In this document: positions 6,772 to 15,655 of the stretch, piece by piece
How positions within the stretch are numbered: the stretch's first letter is position 1
How the letters are laid out: each line of letters starts with the position of its first letter
NCBI GenBank assembly: GCA_963923455.1
Contig: CAWULT010000091.1
Location: 1 to 18,652, forward strand
Length of the DNA: 18,652 bases
Origin: CAWULT01 sp963923455
GTDB lineage: Bacteria > Acidobacteriota > Vicinamibacteria > Vicinamibacterales > UBA2999
Direction of reading: 5' to 3'
The notes under the pieces: generated by a model
The model's input: only the letters and a program-made list of their open reading frames with translations
Databases searched by the model: none
Told to the model about the DNA's origin: nothing
Translations under genes and position numbers: made by a program

Positions 6772-8069
6772 TCGGCGGCGCCGGGCCCCTTCGGGCCACA
6801 CCGCTCCTGGCCGCCGCACTGGCGGCGTTCACCGCCGGACTCGCGTTGCGGGCACAGGAGCCGTTCGAGGCCAGCTACTTCGACGGCATCGACCACCCGG
6901 CGATCGGCTATGCGACGGAGCCGCTCGACGACGCGGTGACGCGGCTGTCGCGGCGGGTCGCGGCGGGGACGGCCCGCCTGACGTTCGAAGATCGCTGGGG
7001 CTACCTGCGGTCGCTGCTCGAGGCGCTGCAGGTGCCGCAGGACTCCCAGCTCGTCGTCTTCTCGAAGACGAGCCTGCAGGCGGCAGCCATCGCCCCCCGC
7101 CATCCGCGGATGATCTACTTCAACGACCACACCGTCGTCGCGTGGCCGCGCGAGGGCTTCATCGAAATCGCGACGCACGACCCCCGGCGGGGCGTGATCT
7201 TCTACATGCTCGAGCAGCGACCCGCCCAGACGCCCGTCATCACGAGGCCGCGCGCCTGCCTCACCTGCCACGTCTCCTACGCGACGCTGAACGTGCCTGG
7301 GATGCTGACGCGCAGCGTGGGAGTGGCCCCGGACGGCCGGACGCTGCCCCAGCTGGCCAACGCGACGCCGGATCACCGGACGCCGTTCGCCGAGCGCTGG
7401 GGCGGCTGGTATGTCAGCGGGCGCACCGGCGCGGCCGCGCACCTCGGCAACGCAACCATCGCCAACCCCGACGCGCCGGCGGCCCAGGCCATCCCGAGGC
7501 CCTCATCGCTAGCGGCGCTCACCGCCTTCGACACGACCGCCTACCTGACGCCCTACAGCGACGTCGCCGCGCTGCTCGTGTTCGACCATCAGACGCACAT
7601 GATGAACCTGATCACGCGCGTTGGCTGGCAGGCGCGGGTGGCCATGGCCGACGCCGACCCACGGACCGCCGACACCCTCCGGGCGGCGGCCGAGGCGCTC
7701 GTCGACTACGCGCTCTTCGTGGACGAGGCGCGGCTGCCAGGCCCTGTCGAGGGCACGTCGGGCTTCACGCAGCGCTTCAGCGCGGCCGGCCCGCGCGACC
7801 GCCAGGGACGCTCGCTGCGCCAGCTCGATCTGACGACGCGGCTGATGCGCTACCCGTGCAGCTACCTGATCTACTCCGAGGCGTTCGACGCGCTGCCCGA
7901 CGAGGCGAAGGCTGCGGTGTACGCGCGGCTCTGGGCCGTGCTGTCCGGGGCCGCGCCGGGGCCGCGCTACGCGCGCCTCACCGCCGCCGATCGCACGGCC
8001 ATCATCGAGATCCTCCGCGACACGAAGGCGGACCTGCCCGCCTACTTCCGCGGCGGCGCCGTGCGCTGA
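6768..8069 (+). CDS. Exported protein with a single CxxCH heme-attachment motif, function unknown
   Basis: A 433-residue protein with a Sec-type signal peptide (about 8-29, a hydrophobic Leu/Ala stretch ending at ALRAQ; no twin arginine). One c-type heme motif, CLTCH, lies at 164-168, and Met179 in NVPGMLTRS is a possible axial ligand. The stretch before it (MIYFNDHTVVAWPREGFIEI, then GVIFYMLEQR) looks conserved. I recall similar unnamed acidobacterial proteins but can assign no family. The protein is much larger than a simple monoheme cytochrome c, so the motif may sit in a larger redox or binding domain. The GTG start overlaps the previous stop (GTGA), and AGGTGGAG nine bases upstream is the best RBS in this operon. 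It is probably periplasmic, which implies dependence on cytochrome c maturation. Confidence 0.75.
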   Translation: MIGGAGPLRATPLLAAALAAFTAGLALRAQEPFEASYFDGIDHPAIGYATEPLDDAVTRLSRRVAAGTARLTFEDRWGYLRSLLEALQVPQDSQLVVFSKTSLQAAAIAPRHPRMIYFNDHTVVAWPREGFIEIATHDPRRGVIFYMLEQRPAQTPVITRPRACLTCHVSYATLNVPGMLTRSVGVAPDGRTLPQLANATPDHRTPFAERWGGWYVSGRTGAAAHLGNATIANPDAPAAQAIPRPSSLAALTAFDTTAYLTPYSDVAALLVFDHQTHMMNLITRVGWQARVAMADADPRTADTLRAAAEALVDYALFVDEARLPGPVEGTSGFTQRFSAAGPRDRQGRSLRQLDLTTRLMRYPCSYLIYSEAFDALPDEAKAAVYARLWAVLSGAAPGPRYARLTAADRTAIIEILRDTKADLPAYFRGGAVR

Positions 8070-8081
8070 GCGCGCAGGATG

Positions 8082-8096
8082 CCGGCCCGAGGCCGG
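8082..8096. terminator. Possible hairpin between convergent genes
   Basis: CCGGCC (8082-8087) and GGCCGG (8091-8096) form a perfect 6-bp stem with a CGA loop. It lies in the 33-base gap between the heme-protein gene and proS, which converge here. No T-run flanks it on either strand, so it is only a weak bidirectional terminator candidate. Confidence 0.35.
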
Positions 8097-8102
8097 GGGC
8101 CG

Positions 8103-9563
8103 TCAGTAGGACTTGGCGAACCAGGCGTGCACGCTCGCCTGGCCTCCGCACTTGACGCAGGCCTTCCCGACCGCGCTGGGGCTGCCGAACGGGATGTTGC
8201 GAATCGTCGCCTGCGTCTCGGTCTTGATGTCGGCCTCGCACGTGCCCGAGCCGCACCACGGCGACACGACGAAGCCGGGACGGCCGTCCATGATGCTCCG
8301 GAACTCGTCGTAGGAGTCCGTCTCGGCCGTGTGCTCGGCGCGGAACGCGACCGCGCGGTCGAAGAGTGCCTGCTGTATCGCGGCCAGCAGCGACTCGACG
8401 TGCACCTCGAGCCCCTCCATCGGAACGAACGACTTCTCGCGCGTGTCGCGCCTGGCGAGGACGACCTGGGACTTCTCGAGGTCCTTGGGACCGATCTCCA
8501 TCCGGAGCGGCACCCCGCGCAGTTCCCACTCGTTGAACTTCCAGCCGGGCGTCTGCGTCTCGCGGGCGTCCAGCATCACGCGGATCCCGCGCTCGACGAG
8601 CGCATCCCGGATGGCCTCGGCGCGCGGCAGCACCGTCTCCTTCCAGTTGCCCCGCGGGATCGGGACGATCACGACCTGGTAGGGGGCGATGCGCGGTGGC
8701 AGGATCAGTCCGCCGTCGTCGCCGTGGGTCATGATCACGCCGCCGATGAGGCGCGTCGAGACGCCCCACGACGTCGTCCACGCATACTGCACGGACTTGT
8801 CGCGTGCCTGGAACTTGATGTCGTAGCCCTTGGCGAAGTTCTGTCCGAGATTGTGCGACGTGCCGGCCTGCAGCGCGCGACCGTCACGCATCAGCGCCTC
8901 GATCGAGTAGGTGCGGTCGGCGCCGGCGAACTTCTCGCTCTCAGTCTTCTGGCCGTCGACGACCGGCATCGCCAGCACGTTCTCGGAGAAGTCCTTGTAG
9001 ACGGCCAGCATCTTCCGCGTCTCGTCCTCGGCCTCCTCGGCGGTCTCGTGCGCGGTGTGCCCCTCCTGCCAGAGGAACTCGGTGGTGCGCAGGAACAGCC
9101 GCGTGACCTTCTCCCACCGGACGACGTTCGCCCACTGGTTGATCAGGATCGGCAGGTCGCGCCACGACTGCACCCACTTCGCGTACATCGTGCCGATGAT
9201 CGTCTCCGATGTCGGCCGGATCACCAGGCGCTCCTCGAGCACCTCGTTGCCGCCCTGCGTCACCCAGGCGACCTGCGGCGCGAAGCCCTCGACGTGCTCG
9301 GCCTCCTTCGTCAGCAGGCCCTCGGGAATCAGGAGCGGAAAGTACGCATTGACGTGCCCGGTGGCCTTGAAGCGCTTGTCGAGCGCCTGCTGCATCAGCT
9401 CCCAGATGGCGTAGCCGTACGGCCGGATGACCATGCAGCCCTTGACCGGCGAGTAGTCGGCCAGTTCGGCGCGGCGGACGACGTCGATGTACCAGCGGCC
9501 GAAATCCTGCGACTGGGGGGTGATCTCGGTGGGAAGGTCCGGAAGGTCGGTTTCTTTAGACAT
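8103..9563 (-). CDS. proS: Prolyl-tRNA synthetase, short archaeal/eukaryotic-type (ProS type 3)
   Basis: A cytoplasmic class II synthetase of 486 residues that attaches proline to tRNA-Pro. Class II motif 2 is visible as LRTTEFLWQEGHTAH, and motif 3 as WGVSTRLIGGVIMTHGDDGG. The anticodon-binding domain starts near APYQVVIVPIPRG. The C-terminal zinc-binding domain has cysteine pairs SPWCGSGTCEAD and GKACVKCGG, and the protein ends in a tyrosine (FAKSY), as is typical of this type. It lacks the roughly 180-residue editing insertion of E. coli-type ProRS, which explains its length. The ATG at 9563 lies inside the end of nadB (8-base overlap), so the two are probably translationally coupled. Stop is TGA. 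Confidence 0.96.
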   Translation of the reverse strand: MSKETDLPDLPTEITPQSQDFGRWYIDVVRRAELADYSPVKGCMVIRPYGYAIWELMQQALDKRFKATGHVNAYFPLLIPEGLLTKEAEHVEGFAPQVAWVTQGGNEVLEERLVIRPTSETIIGTMYAKWVQSWRDLPILINQWANVVRWEKVTRLFLRTTEFLWQEGHTAHETAEEAEDETRKMLAVYKDFSENVLAMPVVDGQKTESEKFAGADRTYSIEALMRDGRALQAGTSHNLGQNFAKGYDIKFQARDKSVQYAWTTSWGVSTRLIGGVIMTHGDDGGLILPPRIAPYQVVIVPIPRGNWKETVLPRAEAIRDALVERGIRVMLDARETQTPGWKFNEWELRGVPLRMEIGPKDLEKSQVVLARRDTREKSFVPMEGLEVHVESLLAAIQQALFDRAVAFRAEHTAETDSYDEFRSIMDGRPGFVVSPWCGSGTCEADIKTETQATIRNIPFGSPSAVGKACVKCGGQASVHAWFAKSY

Positions 9564-11100
9564 GCGCAAGTGCGTCCGCGACGTGGCGTTGCCAGTGTAG
9601 ATCGTCGCGCGTCGGGAAATCCTCTCGAAAGTGGCCGCCCCGGCTCTCCTCGCGCCGCAGCGCCGCACGGGCGACGAGCAGGCCCACCGTGGCCAGGCTC
9701 GCGAGGCGTCTCAGGTCGCGCGAGCCCGGCGCCGCACGCCGGGCGCGATCCGCGGCGGCCCACCAACCGCCGAGGCACGCGACGGCGCGCGCGAGCCCGT
9801 CTCGCGTCCGCAGGACGCCGACCTCGCGCCACATCAGGTCGCGGATCGCGTCGGCATCGGGCAGGCTCCCCGCCTCCGGGCACGGCGCGACAGGGTCGGC
9901 CACCGACGCGCGGAGCGCGGCCGGCGCCAGCGGGCCGGCCATCGCGGCCGCCGCGCGGGCGCCGAACACGAGCCCCTCGAGCAGGGAGTTGCTGGCGAGA
10001 CGGTTCGCCCCGTGCACGCCGGTGCACGCGGCCTCCCCTGCCGCGAACAGGCCCGGCACCGACGTCCGGCCGTCGAGGTCGGTCTCGACGCCACCCATCA
10101 CGTAGTGCGCCGCGGGACTCACCGGAATCCGGTCGGTGGCCAGATCGAGTCCCGCGTCGTGGCACGCGCGGGTGATGGTCGGAAAGCGCGAGCGCACGTA
10201 CCCCGGGTCGAGGTGCGCCATCGTCAGGTAGACGCGGCCGCCCGTCCGCTCCATCTCACGGGTGATGGCTCGAGCGACCAGGTCGCGCGAGGCGAGGTCC
10301 CCGCCCGCGCTGTAGCGCTCGACGAAGCGCTCACCCGCCTCGTTGACGAGCTGCCCCCCCTCGCCCCGCAGCGCCTCGGACAGCAGGAATCGCGGCGCGC
10401 CGTCGACGCTCAGCACCGTCGGGTGGAACTGCACGAACTCGAGGTCGGTGACGCGCGCACCGGCCTCGAAGGCCATCGCGATGCCATCGCCGGTCGCCAC
10501 CGCCGGATTCGTCGTCTCGCGGAACACCTGGCCGGCCCCGCCGGTCGCAATGATCGTGCGGGCGGCCGCCGCGGCGCGCACCGCGCCGTCGCGCCCGACG
10601 TAGCGGGCGCCCGTGCAGACGCCGTCGCGGGTGACGATCGCCATCGCCTGGGCATCGTCGTGGACGCGGACCCTGGGATGCGCGGCCACCTTCTCCCACA
10701 GCACGCGGCCGATCTCGCGTCCGGTGGCGTCGCGTGCGTGGAGCACGCGGCGGACCGAGTGGGCCGCCTCGCGCCCGAACGCAATCGCCCCGCGCGCATC
10801 ACGGTCGAACGCCGCGCCCCAGTCGACGAGTTCGCGGACGTAGCGCGGCCCGTCTTCGACGAGCACCTGCACGGCGCTGGGTTCGCAGAGGCCATCACCG
10901 GCCCCGACGGTGTCCGCGGCGTGCAGCGCCGGCGAATCGTCGGCACCCAGGGCCGCCGCGATGCCGCCCTGCGCATAGCCGGTGTTGCTCTCCCGCGGGT
11001 CGGCCTTCGTGAGCACGATGACGTCACCGGCCTCGGCCAGCGCGATCGCGGCGCGGAGGCCAGCGATGCCGCTGCCAATGACCAGGAAGTCACCACCCAC
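9556..11100 (-). CDS. nadB: L-aspartate oxidase (quinolinate synthase complex, NAD biosynthesis)
   Basis: A 514-residue FAD enzyme that oxidises L-aspartate to iminoaspartate, which NadA condenses with dihydroxyacetone phosphate to quinolinate. The Rossmann FAD site FLVIGSGIAGLRAA is at 5-18. TGYAQGGIAAAL, VLHARDATGREI, IIATGGAGQVFRETTNP, LEFVQFHPT, HYVMGGVETD and GANRLASNSLLEG are all characteristic. The context of HARDATGRE and the cytosolic nature separate it from succinate dehydrogenase/fumarate reductase flavoproteins. The start is GTG at 11100 with AGGA seven bases upstream. NadA and NadC are not in this window. It overlaps proS downstream and is divergent from aroB, with 61 bases between them. 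Confidence 0.95.
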   Translation of the reverse strand: MGGDFLVIGSGIAGLRAAIALAEAGDVIVLTKADPRESNTGYAQGGIAAALGADDSPALHAADTVGAGDGLCEPSAVQVLVEDGPRYVRELVDWGAAFDRDARGAIAFGREAAHSVRRVLHARDATGREIGRVLWEKVAAHPRVRVHDDAQAMAIVTRDGVCTGARYVGRDGAVRAAAAARTIIATGGAGQVFRETTNPAVATGDGIAMAFEAGARVTDLEFVQFHPTVLSVDGAPRFLLSEALRGEGGQLVNEAGERFVERYSAGGDLASRDLVARAITREMERTGGRVYLTMAHLDPGYVRSRFPTITRACHDAGLDLATDRIPVSPAAHYVMGGVETDLDGRTSVPGLFAAGEAACTGVHGANRLASNSLLEGLVFGARAAAAMAGPLAPAALRASVADPVAPCPEAGSLPDADAIRDLMWREVGVLRTRDGLARAVACLGGWWAAADRARRAAPGSRDLRRLASLATVGLLVARAALRREESRGGHFREDFPTRDDLHWQRHVADALAHV

Positions 11101-11161
11101 GGTGCTATCCTATCAACGCCCGCCGGTCGCGCGTATACCCAAGCTGGAGGCCTGCCCGCCC

Positions 11162-12262
11162 GTGAGCACCGATACGCCATCCCCTGCTGTCCGCGTCGAC
11201 GTCGCCACCGGCTCGTCGCGCTCCGCCATCTGGATCGGGGACGGCCTGGCCGGCCGCCTCGGGCAGATCCTCGACGAGCACGGTGTCGGGCGCCGCCGGT
11301 TCGTCGTGTCGAACCCCACGGTCTGGCGCCACCACGGCGCGCTGATCGGCCCGCAGCTCGGAAGCGACCCGATCCTGCTGCCCGACGGCGAGCGGTACAA
11401 GACACTGCGGTCGGTGGAACGCGTCTACGACGCGCTCATCAAGGCCGCCGCGGATCGCGGGAGCGTCCTCGTGGCCGTCGGCGGCGGCGTCATCGGCGAC
11501 GCAGCGGGCTTCGCGGCCGCCACCTACCTGCGGGGCATCACGCTGGTGCAGGTGCCGACCACGCTGCTCGCGCAGGTCGATAGCGCCATCGGCGGCAAGG
11601 TCGGCGTCAACCACCCGCTCGGCAAGAACCTGATCGGGGCGTTCCATCAGGCGGCGGTGGTCGTCGCCGACCCGCGGCTGCTCGGCACGCTGCCGAGGCG
11701 CGAGTTCCGCTCCGGCCTGTACGAGGTGGTCAAGTACGGCATGATCGCCAGCCGCCCGCTGTTCGACCGGCTGGCCGGCAACGTGAAAAAGATCTTCAAG
11801 CACGACCCGTCGGTCCTGGTACCGGCGATCGTCGAGTCGTGCCGGATCAAGGCCGACGTCGTCTCGCAGGACGAACGCGAGAGCGGCCTGCGGCGCATCC
11901 TGAACTACGGGCACACGATCGGGCACGCACTCGAGGCCGTCACCAACTACCGCCACTTCCGGCACGGCGAGGCGATCGCCTACGGAATGCTGGGTGCCGC
12001 CGACCTGGCGCACCGCCGCGGCGTGCTCGCCCTGGAAGACCAGGAGGCGCTGGCCGAGCTGATTCGCGCGCTGGGCAAGCTCCCGAAGGTCTCCGGGCTG
12101 CCCGTCGACGGCACGCTCGAGGCGCTCCGCCGCGACAAGAAGGTCGTCAACGGCCGTCTGCACTACGTGCTGGCAACCGCCATCGGGCGGACCGAGACCA
12201 CCGACGACGTCACCGAGGCCGAACTGCGGGACGTGCTGCGGCGGCTCGGGCTGAAGGACTGA
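11162..12262 (+). CDS. aroB: 3-dehydroquinate synthase
   Basis: A 366-residue NAD- and metal-dependent enzyme that converts DAHP to 3-dehydroquinate, the second step of the shikimate pathway. The nucleotide-binding GGGVIGD (107-113) is followed by the family signature running through TYLRGITLVQVPTTLLAQVDS, then IGGKVGVNHPLGKN. Metal ligands sit in GLYEVVKYGMI (Glu), NYGHTIGHALE (His) and RHGEAIAYGM (His). I chose GTG at 11162 because GGAGG lies 11 bases upstream at 11146-11150. Upstream in-frame ATGs would run inside nadB on the opposite strand. Length is normal for the family. There is no linked aroK or aroC. Confidence 0.96.
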   Translation: MSTDTPSPAVRVDVATGSSRSAIWIGDGLAGRLGQILDEHGVGRRRFVVSNPTVWRHHGALIGPQLGSDPILLPDGERYKTLRSVERVYDALIKAAADRGSVLVAVGGGVIGDAAGFAAATYLRGITLVQVPTTLLAQVDSAIGGKVGVNHPLGKNLIGAFHQAAVVVADPRLLGTLPRREFRSGLYEVVKYGMIASRPLFDRLAGNVKKIFKHDPSVLVPAIVESCRIKADVVSQDERESGLRRILNYGHTIGHALEAVTNYRHFRHGEAIAYGMLGAADLAHRRGVLALEDQEALAELIRALGKLPKVSGLPVDGTLEALRRDKKVVNGRLHYVLATAIGRTETTDDVTEAELRDVLRRLGLKD

Positions 12263-12322
12263 GTCGTCCGGGGCGCACGCAGCCTTCACGACCCGGCCGG
12301 CGCACGCCGCCTGCCTTGTGCC

Positions 12323-12346
12323 GTGGTCCCGTCAGTCGCGGACCAC
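12323..12346 (-). terminator. Hairpin over the stop codon of the DUF192 gene, between convergent genes
   Basis: GTGGTCC (12323-12329) and GGACCAC (12340-12346) form a perfect 7-bp stem with a 10-base loop that contains the DUF192 stop codon. It lies at the convergent junction with aroB. There is no T-run. It may act as a terminator or protect the 3' end for either strand. Confidence 0.4.
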
Positions 12347-12730
12347 TTCGAGCTCGTCACCCGCGCGGGTACCGTGTCGAGCCAGCGCACCCGCCTCGAG
12401 TTCGATCACGCAGTAGGCGCCGATCGCGCCGGCAATCCGCCACGGCGCCACCGCCTCGCGCGTCTTGACCACGGTGCCGTCCTTCCTGACGAAGGCCACG
12501 TCGATCGGGAAGCGCATCCAGAACGTATGAACCGCGGACGTGGGCGCGATCACCATCGCCTCGCCGGGCTCCAGCCCATCCCGGCCCAGCAGCCCACGGC
12601 GGCGGGTCGCCGAGTCGACGGCCGCCAGCACCCGCGTCGCCACCACCCCTCCCGTCCGCCTGTTGCGGAGGCGGCAGACACCACCCGCGGCCGCGACGAG
12701 GGGCGCGAGGAAGGCGGGAGGACGCGACAT
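12332..12730 (-). CDS. DUF192 domain protein
   Basis: A 132-residue protein of the DUF192 family (PF02643), a small beta-rich fold of unknown function. Family features are ATRRRGLLGRDGLEPGEAMV (about 41-60), the core HTFWMRFPIDVAFVRKDGTVV (about 68-88), the central Pro-Trp of VAPW and the end IELEAG-GTRAGDEL. Family members usually carry a secretion signal. Here the N-terminus (MSRPPAFLAPLVAAAGGVC) is only mildly hydrophobic, so location is unclear. The ATG lies one base after the stop of the response-regulator gene (TGA C ATG), so it is translated with that gene and is the last member of the pilin/regulator block. Confidence 0.85.
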   Translation of the reverse strand: MSRPPAFLAPLVAAAGGVCRLRNRRTGGVVATRVLAAVDSATRRRGLLGRDGLEPGEAMVIAPTSAVHTFWMRFPIDVAFVRKDGTVVKTREAVAPWRIAGAIGAYCVIELEAGALARHGTRAGDELEVVRD

Positions 12731-12731
12731 G

Positions 12732-14135
<1,404 letters not shown>

Positions 14136-14227
14136 GCAGGTGTGGGCGCGGCGGCCGCCGTCAACGCACGGTGCGGCCGAAGGTCAATGCATCATATGAC
14201 ACGGCCACCACACGGGGGGCGGTCACG

Positions 14228-14860
14228 TCAGCGCAACCAGCCCGCCGGGACGCCGGCGCGGCGGCCCTCGTCCTGGATCTGCGCGAGGGCTTTGGTCTGC
14301 GCGTCGATTTCCTTCTTCGTGCGGTCAAGCTCGGCCAGCGCGCGTTGCAGGTCCTGCTGGATGATGCTGCGCTGTGCCGGATCATCGCGCGCGGTGAAGT
14401 CGGCGTTCAGCCCGTTGATGCGGCTCTGCAGCGCATCGACCATCAGCTTCGATCGGTCGATGGTCTCGCGCGCGGTCTTGATGCGACCACGCCAGGCGGC
14501 CTCGTCCTTGGCCCCAGGGGCCTCACCCTTCTTGTCGTCCTTGCCGTCAGCCGTCTTCGCGTCTGGCGCCTTCGAGGCGTCCTTCGTGCCCTGCGCCTCG
14601 GCAGGCCTGGCCGGCGCGGGCGACGCAGCCGCGGTGGACGCGCCAGGCATCGACGCGGGCTGTGACGGTGCCGGCTCGGGGCGCAGGCGGTCGTTCGTGT
14701 AGACCTTTCCGGTTTCCTTGACGGCCTTGCGGCGCTCTTCCTCGGCCCGCGCCACGTCGCCGAGCGACTGTGCGGCCACATGGACGGCCGTCAGCGCCAC
14801 GAGGGTCGCGGCCACGAGGGCGCGCCTGGCGGCCCGAACTCGGTTGGTGCAGATGGTCAT
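14228..14860 (-). CDS. Exported coiled-coil protein of unknown function
   Basis: A 210-residue protein. Residues about 9-30 form a positively charged signal peptide (RVRAARRALVAATLVALTAVHVAAQ). The mature N-terminus is SLGDVARAEEERRKAVKETGKVYTNDRL, a motif I recall from unnamed acidobacterial exported proteins. A Pro/Ala/Lys-rich disordered linker (about 60-120) follows. The C-terminal part is a coiled coil: WRGRIKTARETIDRSKLMVDALQSRINGL, then IIQQDLQRALAELDRTKKEIDAQTKALAQIQ. I chose ATG 14860 because GAGAG lies upstream and the signal peptide begins directly; an ATG at 14881 has no RBS. It sits between the pilin genes and the sigma-54 regulator on the same strand, so a periplasmic role in pilus or pseudopilus assembly is possible but unproven. 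Confidence 0.75.
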   Translation of the reverse strand: MTICTNRVRAARRALVAATLVALTAVHVAAQSLGDVARAEEERRKAVKETGKVYTNDRLRPEPAPSQPASMPGASTAAASPAPARPAEAQGTKDASKAPDAKTADGKDDKKGEAPGAKDEAAWRGRIKTARETIDRSKLMVDALQSRINGLNADFTARDDPAQRSIIQQDLQRALAELDRTKKEIDAQTKALAQIQDEGRRAGVPAGWLR

Positions 14861-14936
14861 AGCAGGACTCTCTCGCCTCATGGTGTTTCGGCCAGACTGG
14901 GTGTTCCCTGCAGCCACGGATGCGAACGCGGATGAG

Positions 14937-15653
14937 CTAGGGGCCGGCACGCCATCCGACCAGACGGACGCCGGGTTGCCCCCCAACGCGGGCGACACCG
15001 GCCTCGACGACCCGGACGGCGGTGCCGGGGCCGTACGCGTGGGCGATCACCAGCAGCGTGCCCAGACCAGGGTTCCCGGAAGTGCCCGCTCCGTCGTCGC
15101 CGGACACGCCGCCGTCCCGGTGCGGATCGCCGTCGGTCTCGCTCGGATCGTCGCCCACCCAGACCACCACGTACGACCGTCCGTCGACGCCCGGCAGGCC
15201 GGTGGCCGGACCGTGCGCGAAGACCCGCCACCGGGGGTTGTTGCGTCCCCAGGGCCGGGCCGCGCTGACCGCGTCCATCGCCGCATCGGAGCAGGCCACG
15301 GGCACGCCGCATCGGAGTTCGTTGGTCAGGGCCACCAGGTCGAGCGTCGTGCCGTCCGCCAGGCGCCGCGGCCCGGGCGCGCCATCGAACCACGACGACA
15401 CGACACCACCGGAGAGCACTGCGGTCCAGTCGCCGGTGCGCGCCAGATCGTGCGCGGCCCAGGCCACGGCCGCGTCCGCCGCGTGCAGCGCCTCGATGCC
15501 GTCACGGTGATGGGCCGCCACCGCCGTCTCGGTTGCCGCCGTCAGCGCGAGCATCGTGCCGAGGGCGAGCAGCAACATCGTGATCAGCATCATCAGGATC
15601 AGGGCCGTGCCGCGCTCGTCGCCGAGCCGGCGCCGCGCGCGACGCACCGGCAC
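14937..15653 (-). CDS. PilX-like minor pilin / GspK-class pseudopilin
   Basis: A 238-residue protein with a class III prepilin-like N-terminus: the basic leader RRARRRLGDERG is followed by a hydrophobic helix TALILMMLITMLLLALGTMLAL (about 16-37) and then EALHAADAAVAWAAHDLA, typical of PilX. The likely cleavage is Gly15-Thr16. Position +5 is Leu instead of Glu, as in tip-located GspK pseudopilins. The C-terminal half carries an Asp/Gly-rich stretch (ETDGDPHRDGGVSGDDGAG) that may be a flexible or metal-binding loop. The GTG at 15653 follows the PilW-like stop by two bases (TAG TC GTG), so translation is coupled. PilX-type proteins help prime and decorate type IV pili. Confidence 0.8.
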   Translation of the reverse strand: MPVRRARRRLGDERGTALILMMLITMLLLALGTMLALTAATETAVAAHHRDGIEALHAADAAVAWAAHDLARTGDWTAVLSGGVVSSWFDGAPGPRRLADGTTLDLVALTNELRCGVPVACSDAAMDAVSAARPWGRNNPRWRVFAHGPATGLPGVDGRSYVVVWVGDDPSETDGDPHRDGGVSGDDGAGTSGNPGLGTLLVIAHAYGPGTAVRVVEAGVARVGGQPGVRLVGWRAGP

Positions 15654-15655
15654 GA

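Noticed and set aside
5749..6819. Minus-strand frame opposite the end of tatC and the HEAT-repeat gene
   Set aside because: The plus-strand frame has a regular helical-repeat pattern and a coupled stop/start with its neighbour. The minus frame has neither.
8079..11583. Two long plus-strand open frames (698 and 650 codons) opposite proS and nadB
   Set aside because: Both real genes carry clear family signatures on the minus strand, and the second frame even runs into aroB out of its frame. These are composition artefacts.
14136..14227. Possible sigma-54 site or strong promoter before the response regulator
   Set aside because: The TGG...GC elements are spaced 14 instead of 10 bases apart, and the TATGAT-like -10 has no -35 at a usable distance.
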